Assembly: GCA_001600495.1 (NCBI GenBank)
Contig: BCKE01000011.1
Span: 68,918 to 132,917 of the forward strand
Direction: 5' to 3'
Length of the DNA: 64,000 nt
DNA from: Pilasporangium apinafurcum
Taxonomy: Eukaryota; Oomycota; Peronosporomycetes; Pythiales; Pythiaceae
Under the pieces are notes generated by a model. It was not told where the DNA came from, searched no databases, and was given only the letters and a program-made list of their open reading frames with translations. Shown piece by piece: positions 49,847 to 60,079 of the stretch. Made by a program: the position numbers and the translations under genes. Numbering within the stretch: the first letter of the stretch is position 1; each line of letters starts with the position of its first letter.

Positions 49847-51392
49847 ATGGCAACGCTGGAAGAGGCCAAGGCCTTTCTGAAGAAAGCAGCCCCTGATGGC
49901 ACCAACCTCTACGACCATTTATCCGACGTACTGCTCAAGATCTTGGTAGAACGTCCAGAAAATCTCCACGACTCATTCGAATATTTATCAACCATCGTCA
50001 AACAGCAGCGTTATGTCACCCCACCGCAGCCTACGGAAGCCGATTCTTCTGATTCTCAATATATAAAGGACATGGTATGAGCATCATTTACACAATAAAC
50101 CATCCACACCCACTCAAATTGTGGTTACTTTGTGTTTTTAGCAATCGCAACAGGAAAAATGGTGCAACGCTGCGCTCGATCTGCTCAAAGTACGTCGACT
50201 GTATCTGCTTCATCGCATTCATGTGATGATCTTATATGCTTGCTTGAATCTAGATCAAATCGCAAGAAGAAGGCGCTGCACCACCTGCCACTGGTGTTGC
50301 CGATTTGCTGGATGAAGCCAACATGTTGGAGTGGGCAGGACTCGGTTTCTCCAAAGGAGAGATCTTCCGCTTGTCTGTAGCACTACAACGCCTAGCGCAG
50401 ACAAATGGTACTGTCAGTATGCGTTTCTGGGGGAAGATTCTTGGTTATGGAGTGGATTTCTACATTGCTGAAGGACAACTCGCGTCGCAGGATGAACCAG
50501 CAGATGCCAATGCTGAAGAAGGAGTGAATGGCGTCAATAGATTCACATACTGGGCCATGAAAGACGATGGAAACTACACGTGGAGCCAGCTACCAAACGT
50601 CCAGCGAGAGCAGATTTTGGCGACAAGAGAGTTACGACGCTTTGTTCGTGGGGATCTCGATGGCAAAGTGAGTCTGTCGTGTGTGTAAGACGGATATTTA
50701 AAGTGTTACTCACTACTTAATTATTCCGCATATAGGTGGGTGGTCAGCCGCCATTTCCAGGTACAGAGAAGCATTTCCTGCGCGCACAAATCGCTCGAAT
50801 CTCCGCAGGCACAGTTGTGTGTCCTGCTGGATACTTCCAAGAGACTGAGGAAGGAGAAATCGAGCCGGTAGAGGAACCAGCCATCAAGGATGCTCAAGAG
50901 TTAGCCGAGTTGGGCAACTGGGTGCATTTCTCGAAGGAAATCAACGCGAAATATGGTCGCACGATACCGCTACCACCACAAACCAATAATGACGGCGAGG
51001 AAATCCCCTGGGAAGGAGAAGAGTTTGCGGAGTCGCTGCGGTCGCTGAGTGAGGACGTGCCCAACTCCTGGCGCATCGACCGCCTACCAGCAACGCTGAT
51101 CCCTCCGGTTGGAGAAATTGCAGTGATCCGCAGTCTCGTGTGGCCGGGTGCGGTGGGAATCGCCGTGGGGAAGAAGTTCTTGAACGTGTACGTTGGCCAC
51201 GCAACCAAGTTCAGTCACGAGCCGCATCAATTACCACCACCAAAGCCAATTCAGGCAGGTTTCGGGATTGGGGTGAGCGAAGATGGTGATGGTACGGAAG
51301 GTGGTAATCCTGTGCTGCGGTTTGAAATGATGGAAGAACAGAAAGATATACTGAGTGATCCGTCCCCTCCAGAGGAAGAAGATGATTCATAA
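49847..51392 (+). CDS. Radial spoke head protein RSPH4/6
   Basis: Four exons (49847-50074, 50142-50189, 50254-50667, 50736-51392) give 448 residues. Signature segments of the radial spokehead family are present: LYDHLSDVLLKILVERP at the N-terminus, EWAGLGFSKGEIFRLSVALQ, RFWGKILGYGVDFYIAEGQ, NRFTYWAMKDDG, FPGTEKHFLRAQIARISA and SLVWPGAVGIAVGKKFLNVY. The protein forms the head of the spoke that transmits regulatory signals to axonemal dyneins, so the organism builds motile 9+2 flagella. The C-terminal tail is acidic, as usual for the family. Both ATG 49763 and ATG 49847 are possible starts; the latter begins the conserved helix. Confidence 0.95.
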
Positions 51393-52228
51393 GTCAATGC
51401 ATGGAGAACGCTGTGTTTTTTTTTTACCCCACGCTTCATATCCTTCTTTGATATCGAAAACGAACAAATCATGGCTGCTCATTGCCATATTTCTGTCCGT
51501 AGACTAAGACTTGACGTCTGAATTTGCATTTGCTCCAACATCTTTACGAGATCCAGGTGTTTATGTCCACTTGGGCCAAGAGTAACACTTTGGCCCATAA
51601 TATCGATTTAGTTACTATATAATATTCCATAGCATAATTATATAAAAATGCATATTTTCACCGCAGCTCAAACAAAGCGCTAATATTGTAATAAATAATA
51701 GAGCAATAAATTATTGCTAAATTGGCTTGGTTAGAACCAATAATCCGGTGTTACTTACCCGAGATCCGTAATATATAAAGTACCATAAATAGTGGTAGAT
51801 ACGAACAAGTGGGAGTTATCTTACGCGTTAAAATCGATTATTACCAGATACCGACAGGAAAGCCCGGTTTATCGCTTGCGTATGTGCTGCTATGTTCCTT
51901 GATGGCACTAATTACAGCATGTATACCACGTAGCGGGTGGAACCTCTTCATTGGTGACGCCCACAGCGTAGAGGGAGAGCAGTATGGATAGCTTGTTGTT
52001 CATCTTCGACCTGTGATGTAGCTGTCATTCGACACAAAATTGACACAACATGAATGTTATATTGGTTCAAATAATGAGCTGACCCCAAATAAATGATCTA
52101 CCAACCCTCATTATTAGAATCAGGTAAAATCGCAGAAAATGTTACTTCAAGAAAAAAATGAGATGAATATAATCAGCTTGTTCTCTATTTGAATAAAGCT
52201 CTCATTCTCAAGATCCACTTCGACAAAG
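51393..52228. other. AT-rich intergenic, no gene seen
   Basis: This is 836 bp, very AT-rich from about 51590 to 51790, with a T9 run shortly after the radial spoke stop. The plus-strand 60-codon frame at 51809 shows no features. It probably holds the 3' UTR of the spoke gene and the promoter of the next gene. Confidence 0.4.
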
Positions 52229-53500
52229 ATGGGAATGACAACAGATGAGAAAGTAAGTCGTGCTACAATTCAGCTGGAAATGACGACGCGCTGGTCGACG
52301 CTGCACTACCAGATGAACTATCGCGGCTTCTTCTTCAATCACTTGCTGCACGGTATTGTGGCGCTGTGGGAGCTCGGTGCCAGCGAAGACCAACTGCACA
52401 CGTTCGCCAGGAACTACACCACCAAACTGGAGAAGCAGCCGCCTGGACACACTGACGTTTTTGTGCAGGCCGAGGAGACGCTCGAACACAACAAACTGAC
52501 GATGGAACGCGCGCGTGAACTGTTACTGGGGAAACGGACAAATTTTGATGAATTATTGGCATTATATGCAGTGGAAATGAAGCAGCTGGGGGTTGATGAC
52601 ACCGTAAAGAAACATTTGCCGTTTCTTGTTAGTGGTTTGGCTGGAGGATTATTACATGGAATTATCCACCTCGGATACGCGCATCATCTTGGCGGTGAGC
52701 GGCTAGTAGCAGAGGCGCTGGCATACTGTCACTTTGCCTATCTCCCTTTTGACGATCCGGAACGAAAGGAACTCGACTATTTTGCCACCAAGAAGACGCT
52801 GTCACGACAAGAGGCGCTGCAACTACTATGCACATTGGGAAACCACGACCGCTTACGCGAAGAGATGCGTCATCAAATGGAAAAGAGAGATATGACGCGT
52901 CCGCGTGGCAGTGGTGCGCTCACTGCACAACTCGCAGATCTCTCCAGTGATTCAGAGCGAGGCAGTCGAGCGGCATTTCAGTTAATTTCCGATGCGATCC
53001 ACAACTACGATCTGCTAGCACTGCGTGGAACGTTTGTTTTAGACCTGGCGCTATGGATCTTCGTCATGATCGAACATAATGACTTTGTCATCGTGCATAC
53101 CGTGACATCAGCGTGGGCGTTGATGCAGTTGGAACATTTGCTCAATGAAGACGATCGCTTGCGAGCGTGGACAGTGTGGCTCCAGGTGACGCTGTCTGCC
53201 TATGTTACAAGAGAAATCCAAGATCTGCATGAGACGGATATATTCGACGATGACAAGTGGAAAATGGAACTGCCAGAATTGCCATCATGGGAGGAGATTG
53301 TGGCAAAGACACTGGCACTGGAAGGGCTTCCAGACGAACATATCTATAAAATGGTACAGGTTACACGCGACCACGCAACTAACGCGGCTACCGCGCCGAA
53401 TGAGGCAGAGAAAGCCATTTTTTTATCGTCAGAACAGAGAGATTTTATCGCACGCAAGAGTGCAGTGAAAGTGTTGACACAGAAGTTTACTACTCGTTAG
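52229..53500 (+). CDS. Questin oxidase-like protein
   Basis: A single exon of 423 residues. It matches the questin oxidase-like (AflY/DUF4243) family in layout: an early motif NYRGFFFNHLLHGIVALWEL, a central histidine-rich motif GLAGGLLHGIIHLGYAHHLG, and a C-terminal helical half with DLALWIFVMIEHNDFVIVHT and SAWAL. Fungal members open anthraquinone rings in a Baeyer-Villiger type step. In other organisms the substrate is unknown, so only the family is claimed. The gene has no intron, unlike most neighbours, which could fit acquisition from another lineage. No other secondary-metabolism gene is near it. Confidence 0.7.
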   Translation: MGMTTDEKVSRATIQLEMTTRWSTLHYQMNYRGFFFNHLLHGIVALWELGASEDQLHTFARNYTTKLEKQPPGHTDVFVQAEETLEHNKLTMERARELLLGKRTNFDELLALYAVEMKQLGVDDTVKKHLPFLVSGLAGGLLHGIIHLGYAHHLGGERLVAEALAYCHFAYLPFDDPERKELDYFATKKTLSRQEALQLLCTLGNHDRLREEMRHQMEKRDMTRPRGSGALTAQLADLSSDSERGSRAAFQLISDAIHNYDLLALRGTFVLDLALWIFVMIEHNDFVIVHTVTSAWALMQLEHLLNEDDRLRAWTVWLQVTLSAYVTREIQDLHETDIFDDDKWKMELPELPSWEEIVAKTLALEGLPDEHIYKMVQVTRDHATNAATAPNEAEKAIFLSSEQRDFIARKSAVKVLTQKFTTR

Positions 53501-54060
53501 CGTATTAGCTGTATGTAGAGTATGATTTATATGTAGATAACACGATTGTGTTCAATCGACTGCGTATAATGGCAGCAGTCCAGATTTGATCCCTTCAAAA
53601 TCAGAAAATATAAAGATCCCCATGTATTTCATTCCATGCTATCATACATTCTATCATACTCCTGGATGAAACACTCTATAGAGCTGCATCCATGGAGAAC
53701 CTGACAGAATAGAAAGTCGTCCATATAGACAGGATAGCAGTAGTTCGAAGCGACAACTTTTATCCAAGATGCTGGTGGTCCTTGCAATAGTCAAAGTGAC
53801 TGCAAAGATATCCTAAAGTGTCCTATGACTGCGTCCTTCACCTAATCTTGCTACGGATCTCCATCTCTCGTGTTAGCTTTTTTGCTGTACTCTTTCTTTA
53901 CGGAGGGAGACAATTCTTCCGATTAGTGACCCATTCTTACAGCGAACGCTCCAGATCTGCTTCCCAAAGGAGTATCAGACGGACATGATGTGTCCTCGTG
54001 TTGAGACACAATCCTTTGCAGCAATATATTCAAGCCGGAACATAGTTCATCATGGATCGC
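53501..54060. other. Intergenic between convergent genes, no gene seen
   Basis: This 560-bp gap separates the questin-oxidase-like and DCAF4-like stops. It is one of only two wide convergent gaps in the window. No open frame or repeat stands out. Confidence 0.4.
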
Positions 54061-56250
54061 TTAGTTCTGGCTGTCTAGTACTCGTCCACTAACGAAAAGT
54101 TCGCTTTTGCTCATCGCCCAAACCTCTGGATCTTCAGTGTTACGAACTGTCGTTGAAGTTTGCATATATACTTGTTCCACAGGTGTGAAAGGCTTCTCTA
54201 TCTCAGATACATCCACATCCATGCGAAAGAGCGGTTTGGCGCTGTGCATGTGGTAGCTACAGACTGCGTTGCCTTTCCCACCTTCGGCAGCAAAGAGGAC
54301 CGATTCTGTTTCATCCTACACACAACACTCGTGTTTGAGTTGAGGATCGACAGTCACACATGGTGAAAAAGCATGCACAGACGCTTACCACTGCGCATTT
54401 GAGTAGCGGACGATATTTGTTTCTCTGGCCAGCGACGTACTCAACTACCTGACGGTATTTGCGTAGGTCTATCAGCGTGAGCTCTCCATCAGATTTCTGG
54501 AGAAGTACTCGAAAACCATCACTCAACGCATGGACATCCACAACAGCGCTTCCAGCGACACGCTTCTTAGACTCGTATGCACGACGACCTGCACGCAAAT
54601 CCCACAACCATATCCCGCCATTACGTGCTCCATTAAGAATGGTATTTCCCTACATACAAAAGATGCCGATTGAGTACTAAGTTCAAGTGTTTCGTAGCCA
54701 TATATATCAGCGTTGTTCTCTACTAACATCAATAAGAAAAGACTGGGCAAGCACATCACTCCGAATTTTCCCGACAGGTGCCCATGTTATGCTGCCATTT
54801 CCCGATATCTCCGCGTTTATGTATGCTGCGCATGCTGGTCTGAAATAACCCAAGAGGAAAAAACAAAAGTATGTGAGCAGAAATCCTGGCGTCTGTAGTG
54901 TAGATGACGCACATTATTACCCGCCCGTGCCGACAGCGAACAGGCTGGGATCTCTTAGATTCCTAACATGAGTAGAATGGAGTCTTAAGATTATGCAGCC
55001 ATCTTATTATATACACAGCGCAATTTGCAACTCGAACCACTGAATCGAAGCTGGATCTTTCAAAGTCCACGCCTACAGACATCATGAAGATGTAAGTCAT
55101 TTCAGCTATTAAAGAACTACCTTTGGTTTTACCTGAACGTTGCCATAGTGCTGATCACTGTCGAAAAGCTTCACGTAACCACTTCTCCTGTGTGTATGCT
55201 CATGCTCCATCGATGTGTCCATGCCAATGCACCCATAGAGCAAAGCATGGGCTGTAGGATGCCACCGTGCACATGATACCTGCAAATGTAATATAGGTAC
55301 ATTATGCTTGGCTTCCATCAACCACCATAACAGTAACGAATCTTGGGCACTTTGCATACCGTGAACGATGGTGCGGCAACATTGGCCGTATGGAGATCCA
55401 GAAGCCTTTTACGTGTTATGCATCCTTTACTGCCTCTTTTCTCTATTTGGTGCTCCACAGTGAACACCTGGAGCCTTCCGTCGCTGACTACAGTAGTAGA
55501 GAAACAAAAGATGAGACAGACTGATCAATGAAACCAGGAGAAAAGGCTCAGTCTATGTACACGCCACAGCTCCACAATTTCTTGATTGGTGAAAATCCAT
55601 CGTCCGGAGATGTTGATTGCCTTGACCAATGTATACAGGTCGAAGTTTTTGATGTGCCTAAGTAGAAAAGCAATAATTATACGACGTGCATGATTTGTCA
55701 CCAGACCGGCCACATCTCGTACCATTTCAGATCTGAAGAGCTGCGGTAGCAGTTCTCGTCGATCTCGTTGTGCAGCACTCCACGCATAGCGACTCTCTCT
55801 GGCGCAGAGGTAATGCACCCAATTGCTGGTAGTGGTGGTGGTGTGAGCCATGCAATGAGAAGTGAGTGGACTGGATTGAACACTCTCTGTTCTTTTCGTC
55901 TCCACCCGCGTCATATGGGATTTTGTGATTGGAAAATATCGATTTTTGGCTTCGTCGTAGTAGAAACCGGGCACTTGCGCTTGTCCGCCCGATAGTTTGT
56001 CTTCCTTAGCGACTGTATCGTCTTGTGCTTCCTTTTGTTGTTGCTCCTCTTGGCGTCTCCGTTCGTTCTCTCGCTGTGCTTCCAATGCAGCTAGAAATGT
56101 CGCGCTAGGATCGTTTACCACTCGTGATTTTTTTCGCACTGGCTGATGGCGCTGATTGCGGCGTGAATTCTGCTCCCTGTAAGCTCCATCATTGCGCGCA
56201 AACCGCTGCTTCTTGTGCGCATTACCGCCTCGAGCAGCCATCGTTTCCAA
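54061..56250 (-). CDS. WD40 protein, DCAF4/WDR21-like
   Basis: At least seven exons run from ATG 56250 to TAA 54061-54063. The N-terminus (AARGGNAHKKQRFARNDG) is basic. It is followed by a glutamine/arginine-rich helix and then VPGFYYDEAKNRYFPITKS, the signature of DCAF4/WDR21 proteins. Downstream exons give WD-repeat pieces: CARWHPTAHALLYGCIG, NLRDPSLFAVGTGG, the NGARNGGIWLWDLRAGR repeat, DGELTLIDLRKYRQV and DETESVLFAAEGGKGNAVC. The C-terminus is AMSKSELFVSGRVLDSQN. DCAF4 serves as a substrate receptor for CUL4-DDB1 ubiquitin ligases, and the WDLR repeat has the DWD-box feel. Some exon limits around 54.7-55.1 kb remain unsettled because the exons are under 100 bp. Confidence 0.7.
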
Positions 56251-56279
56251 CGTTTCTTGAATATTACCACTGAATTAGT

Positions 56280-56880
56280 GCAATTGCTATCACGAACAGT
56301 TGTGTTTCGATTAGTACAAGATTACATTAAAAGAAACTACTGGATTTAGTTACAATACCAATTTGATATATTAGTACAAATTGATGCAATAGTACCACTA
56401 ACACATGCTACTGTTTTAGCATCTTAATGCTGACAACATTAAAATTTGGCATTTTGTACTTTTTCTAGTACATCTTTAATACTATTACTAATGAATTTTG
56501 TTATTTCTCTGCCATTTATAAAGTACACAGTAGTACAAAACACTGAATTTAGTTATTGCACTGTGTACTACATTAATGTAAAAAATGCTCATATATACTC
56601 ATATTAGTGAGTTTTAAATAAATTGTTTTAGTTTATATTGGGATACTATGTACTGAAGTTGCCTGAATGCAATGTACTGAGTCATTATACTAAAGTACTG
56701 TATACTGCTTTAAGTTGTGCTTTATCAGTTTTATTTTCTGTACTAGCTAAATCTACAAGTTAATTAGTGCTATCATGGCTAAACATTGTGCAAATAAGTG
56801 TTGTACTGCGTTAAACCTTTATTTTAACTATTTCTTACTCTACTTATGCTATTTTTTTTATTGTTTCTAGGTAATAAATC
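56280..56880. repeat. AT island enriched in GTAC
   Basis: This is about 600 bp of very AT-rich DNA between the divergent DCAF4-like and 2-TM genes. GTAC occurs 13 times between 56314 and 56807 (for example at 56314, 56374, 56392, 56456, 56468, 56523, 56533, 56565, 56650, 56674, 56695, 56740, 56804), mostly as TAGTACA or GTACTG. About two would be expected by chance. There is no coding frame and no clear tandem period. It could be the decayed body of a repeat, or a regulatory array. Confidence 0.5.
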
Positions 56881-57114
56881 GCTGTATACCACTGGATTGT
56901 GTTGCTGGAATCGTCAGAGAAAGCTGTTTTGGCGAAGTGGATAAAGTTGCGCATAATGCAGCGCAAGACGAGCATTTACACTTCACACTACAACTGCAGG
57001 AACTAGGGAAAATGAATTGATTTCATAATGTTTAGTTCCTTGGTCGGGTTCTGCGTCGTATAGTGAGTAGCATTAACCTAAGTTAAGAATGACGACTATT
57101 GCGACTTTTCACGC

Positions 57115-57534
57115 ATGCCCCTGAACACACTGTTTTGTGTTTCAAAGATGCAGCACAACAAACGCACCAGAGGTTTACGACAACGTAGCACCAATAACAG
57201 GCGCATTTTCTCTGCAATTGGTATTTTCATCCCGTTATTGGTGGCGTTGTTGCTGATAGTGGAGGAAATGGATATTTCCTTTAGCTGGAAGCGGATCATC
57301 GCGCCACCGCTAATGTTCCTACAAAAGTACCCATCTCGCTTTGTTTCGTTCTACACACCCAAGCTACACGCGATCACGGAATGGATCTACCGGCTAACAG
57401 AGCACGTAGAAGTACCGGAGGAAGTTTTAAATGCGTGGGACTTTACAGTCGCTTTGATCGTGGTCACATCCATGCATCATCTCATTGATATGTGGAGGAA
57501 GCGGGCTGTTGAGAGACTACGTCTTGATAATTAG
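57115..57534 (+). CDS. Small two-span membrane protein, unknown
   Basis: A single exon of 139 residues. An arginine-rich N-terminus (KRTRGLRQRSTNNRR) precedes one membrane helix (IFSAIGIFIPLLVALLLIV). An amphipathic stretch with RIIAPPLMFLQKYPSRF follows, and then a weaker hydrophobic helix (WDFTVALIVVTSMHHLI) near the basic C-terminus. The family is not recognised. Arginines before the first helix suggest the N-terminus stays cytosolic, or may act in mitochondrial targeting. A second ATG at 57148 is possible. Confidence 0.5.
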   Translation: MPLNTLFCVSKMQHNKRTRGLRQRSTNNRRIFSAIGIFIPLLVALLLIVEEMDISFSWKRIIAPPLMFLQKYPSRFVSFYTPKLHAITEWIYRLTEHVEVPEEVLNAWDFTVALIVVTSMHHLIDMWRKRAVERLRLDN

Positions 57535-57966
57535 AGCACGTCAAATGGCGCCGTGCTGTCAATCGAAGCCGATAACAAGCGCAAGTAAATGCTACAAATG
57601 CTGGTTAAGATCTAAGATTAACTTTCAGAAAACCAAAGGATAGAACAAGGCAACTATCGTAAACGACTATTGCGACAGGCAACGTTGAACAGACTGCAGA
57701 AAAACTTCAATTGCACCGACTACTCTCATACACTATAGCGACTGCACCAATCCACAACTATTGGTCGTGCAATACGTGGACTACTATGCGTTTAGACAAT
57801 CATACTCGGCGGAACCATGTAAAAAGCTTTAGAAGTTTGACGAAATGCATGCTGAAATAGTGCATGAGTGAACCTACGCAGTAATGCAACATCGGCAACG
57901 ACATAAAAAAACTGTTAAGAATAGTCCTCGAAGTCACTGCGTTGTAAATTTTTACAGAATTTTGAG
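57535..57966. other. Intergenic between convergent genes
   Basis: This is 432 bp with no convincing open frame on either strand. A plus-strand frame that starts at 57884 and crosses the next gene is a shadow. Confidence 0.4.
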
Positions 57967-59903
57967 CTATTTTGCATTGCTACCATTGCTTCTCGCATTT
58001 GCTAGTAGAGGAAGTTTGGTTGGTATATCCACGGCTCGAGGTGGTTTAATACCTGAAGGTCCGATTCTTCGAGGTGCCGTAGGGATGAGTGACGGTAGCG
58101 AGGGGGCGGACGGCACTTTGCCTAGTGGCTGCTGCTGCTGCTCCTCCTTATGTGTTTCTTCTTCTCGGGTCAATGTTTGATCATTCGCGTTATAAATCAT
58201 CATGTTTTGCTGACGAATGACGTCTTGAAGAGTTGTCACCATCCGCTGCAACTCAAGCAATTTCTCGTCCTGATCTCGAAGCTTTTCACTCAGTTGTGCA
58301 TTCACCAACGACTTGACGAGATCGATTGCTTCTTTTTTCATGACTTTCTTACGAACTCGTTCTGGTTCTGGTAGCGACAGAGATGGCAATTCATTGGAGT
58401 GGTGTGGTTGATCCACTGCGAACTGAGTCTGTTTCCGTGCCTGTTCACGTCGTTCCTCCATCTCTTGTCGTTGTCGCTCTGCTTCCTGTTGACGTCTTTC
58501 GAGTTCCTCTGTTTCTTTCCGGCGCTCCTGCCATTTGCGCGCTCTCTCTTCTTCTTTTTGCCGCTCTTGCCGTTTACGCTCTTCCTCTTCTTCTTTTCGT
58601 CGCTCTTGCCGTTTGCGCTCTTCCTCTTCTTTTTCCCGCTGTTGCTGCTGGAGTCGTTCTCGTTGTATTGCACGATTCCGAAGCATTACAGCGCGTTCTC
58701 TCTCCACATGCTCCTGCCAACGATAGTAGGCAAACAATCGCCGCATCCACAGCTGTATACAAAACGCAGCGTCATGTTGAGCCTGTTCGTGTGCTCGCTG
58801 TCTCCGTATTCGCCGCCTTCGCCGTAACCATCGTTGAATCATGTGTGCTGCATTCTCTTCCGCTCCATGACGATTCCCTTGTTGATGCTGGCGATGTGTT
58901 CGATATCTCTGATCAGTCCGCGCTGCATCAGTCTTATCCTCTTCGCCCTCGCTGTAGCGTTTATCATGAAGTCGCTGACGTGCCCAGTTTGCTTCGATCA
59001 CATCGTTCATTCGCGGATGTTGAGCTGCAGGCAGTATGAAGGAACTGCTGTCCTCGTCATTCTCCACCTCTGCTTCCTCTTCGTTTCCGTCACCATCATA
59101 GCTCTCTGCATCATCACCTCCATCATTTGCTCCACCTTGACGATGATTCATATGGCCCTGTGCATGAGGATAGAACGCATCTTCGTCATCTTTAACGTCG
59201 TCGTAGCCTTCATCCTCCTCACTTTGCTCTCTATCATCTGCTCTCGGCCGTTCTCTTCGTACAATTCGATTCCGTTCAGCCTATCAGTAGATCCACTAAC
59301 GTTAATAATTATCTATCAACAAATAATGAAATTTGCATTCAACTATCGTACCCTACGCCTCGCTTCTCGTGCTTCCTCACTTGCTCTCTCCGCTGCTGCC
59401 AGATTTCGCCTTAGCAGCAGCACAGACGCCATTTTACTACGAGATGGACCCAGTTCTTCTTCTTCGCCATCGCTGAGATGGTGCAGTGATTCAGGATCTT
59501 GCTGTTGCTGAATCTGACGTCGATCTGTCTCATTCTTGAGCAACCGTGTAGAGTGTTGCTCATCTTGACTCGCATCCGTCGTCTCCTCCGCTTGTTCAGG
59601 TACAGTGTGCGTGTGCTGAACTTGTACATAGTTGGATGGGAATAACCCAACGTTCACTGGATATTGAACACGATAACCGAACCACCAGCCGTCATCCTGG
59701 ACGCGCAACACACGCAGCGTATCGCCTTGTTGGAATGCCAATTCATCCGTCTCTGTTAGCATCAACAAATTCTTTGCGTGAGTTCCTCAGCAGTGAAGCG
59801 GAGTGTACAAACATTATCCCACGTCTCGCTCACCTTCCGGTTCATAGTCGTAGAGTGCGACAACCTGAAGTGTCCGATTGCGTTCCTGTGCTGCCTCACT
59901 CAT
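57967..59903 (-). CDS. SH3, IQ and coiled-coil protein
   Basis: Three exons (59903-59834, 59752-59352, 59280-57967) join in frame to 594 residues. The first about 70 residues form an SH3 domain split by intron 1: QVVALYDYEPE, then ELAFQQGDTLRVLRV, DDGWWFGYR and GLFPSNYVQ. An acidic disordered middle follows, with two IQ-like calmodulin-binding segments (AHMIQRWLRRRRRIRRQRA and AAFCIQLWMRRLFAYYRW). Then come a long charged coiled coil of E/R/K/Q and a proline-rich tail. This plan suits a cytoskeletal or membrane adaptor, with SH3 for proline motifs and IQ for calmodulin; the named family is unknown. The coiled coil contains a DNA-level tandem duplication. Confidence 0.75.
58562..58636. repeat. 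39-bp tandem duplication within coiled-coil coding region
   Basis: A 39-bp unit starting CGCTCTTGCCGTTT (58562-58600) is followed at once by a second, partial copy (58601 to about 58636) with one mismatch over the first 31 bases. On the coding strand this adds 13 residues of the ERKRQER type, almost in register with heptads. It marks recent slippage growth of the coiled coil. Confidence 0.65.
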
Positions 59904-60079
59904 CACGTGCAATGTCCAAAGGTCTTCATCCGGTCAATGATCCTATTTTTATGGGAAGCTTTGACCTGCGAAAAATGTAGCCATTACCTCATAATATACC
60001 AACCTTTATAAAATAATCTCACAGTACATAGAGTTTAAGAGGCAATGCTGGAGCAGAGCGCAAATGCTTCAAGAGGTCC

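Noticed and set aside
56266-56894. TACCACTG at both edges of the GTAC-rich island as an 8-bp target-site duplication of a hAT-like insertion
   Set aside because: No terminal inverted repeats lie next to the repeats, and an 8-bp match in 600 bp can occur by chance.
58383-59039. Long plus-strand frames opposite the SH3/coiled-coil gene
   Set aside because: They are hydrophobic, low-complexity translations of the antisense of an E/R/K/Q coiled coil; a known artefact.
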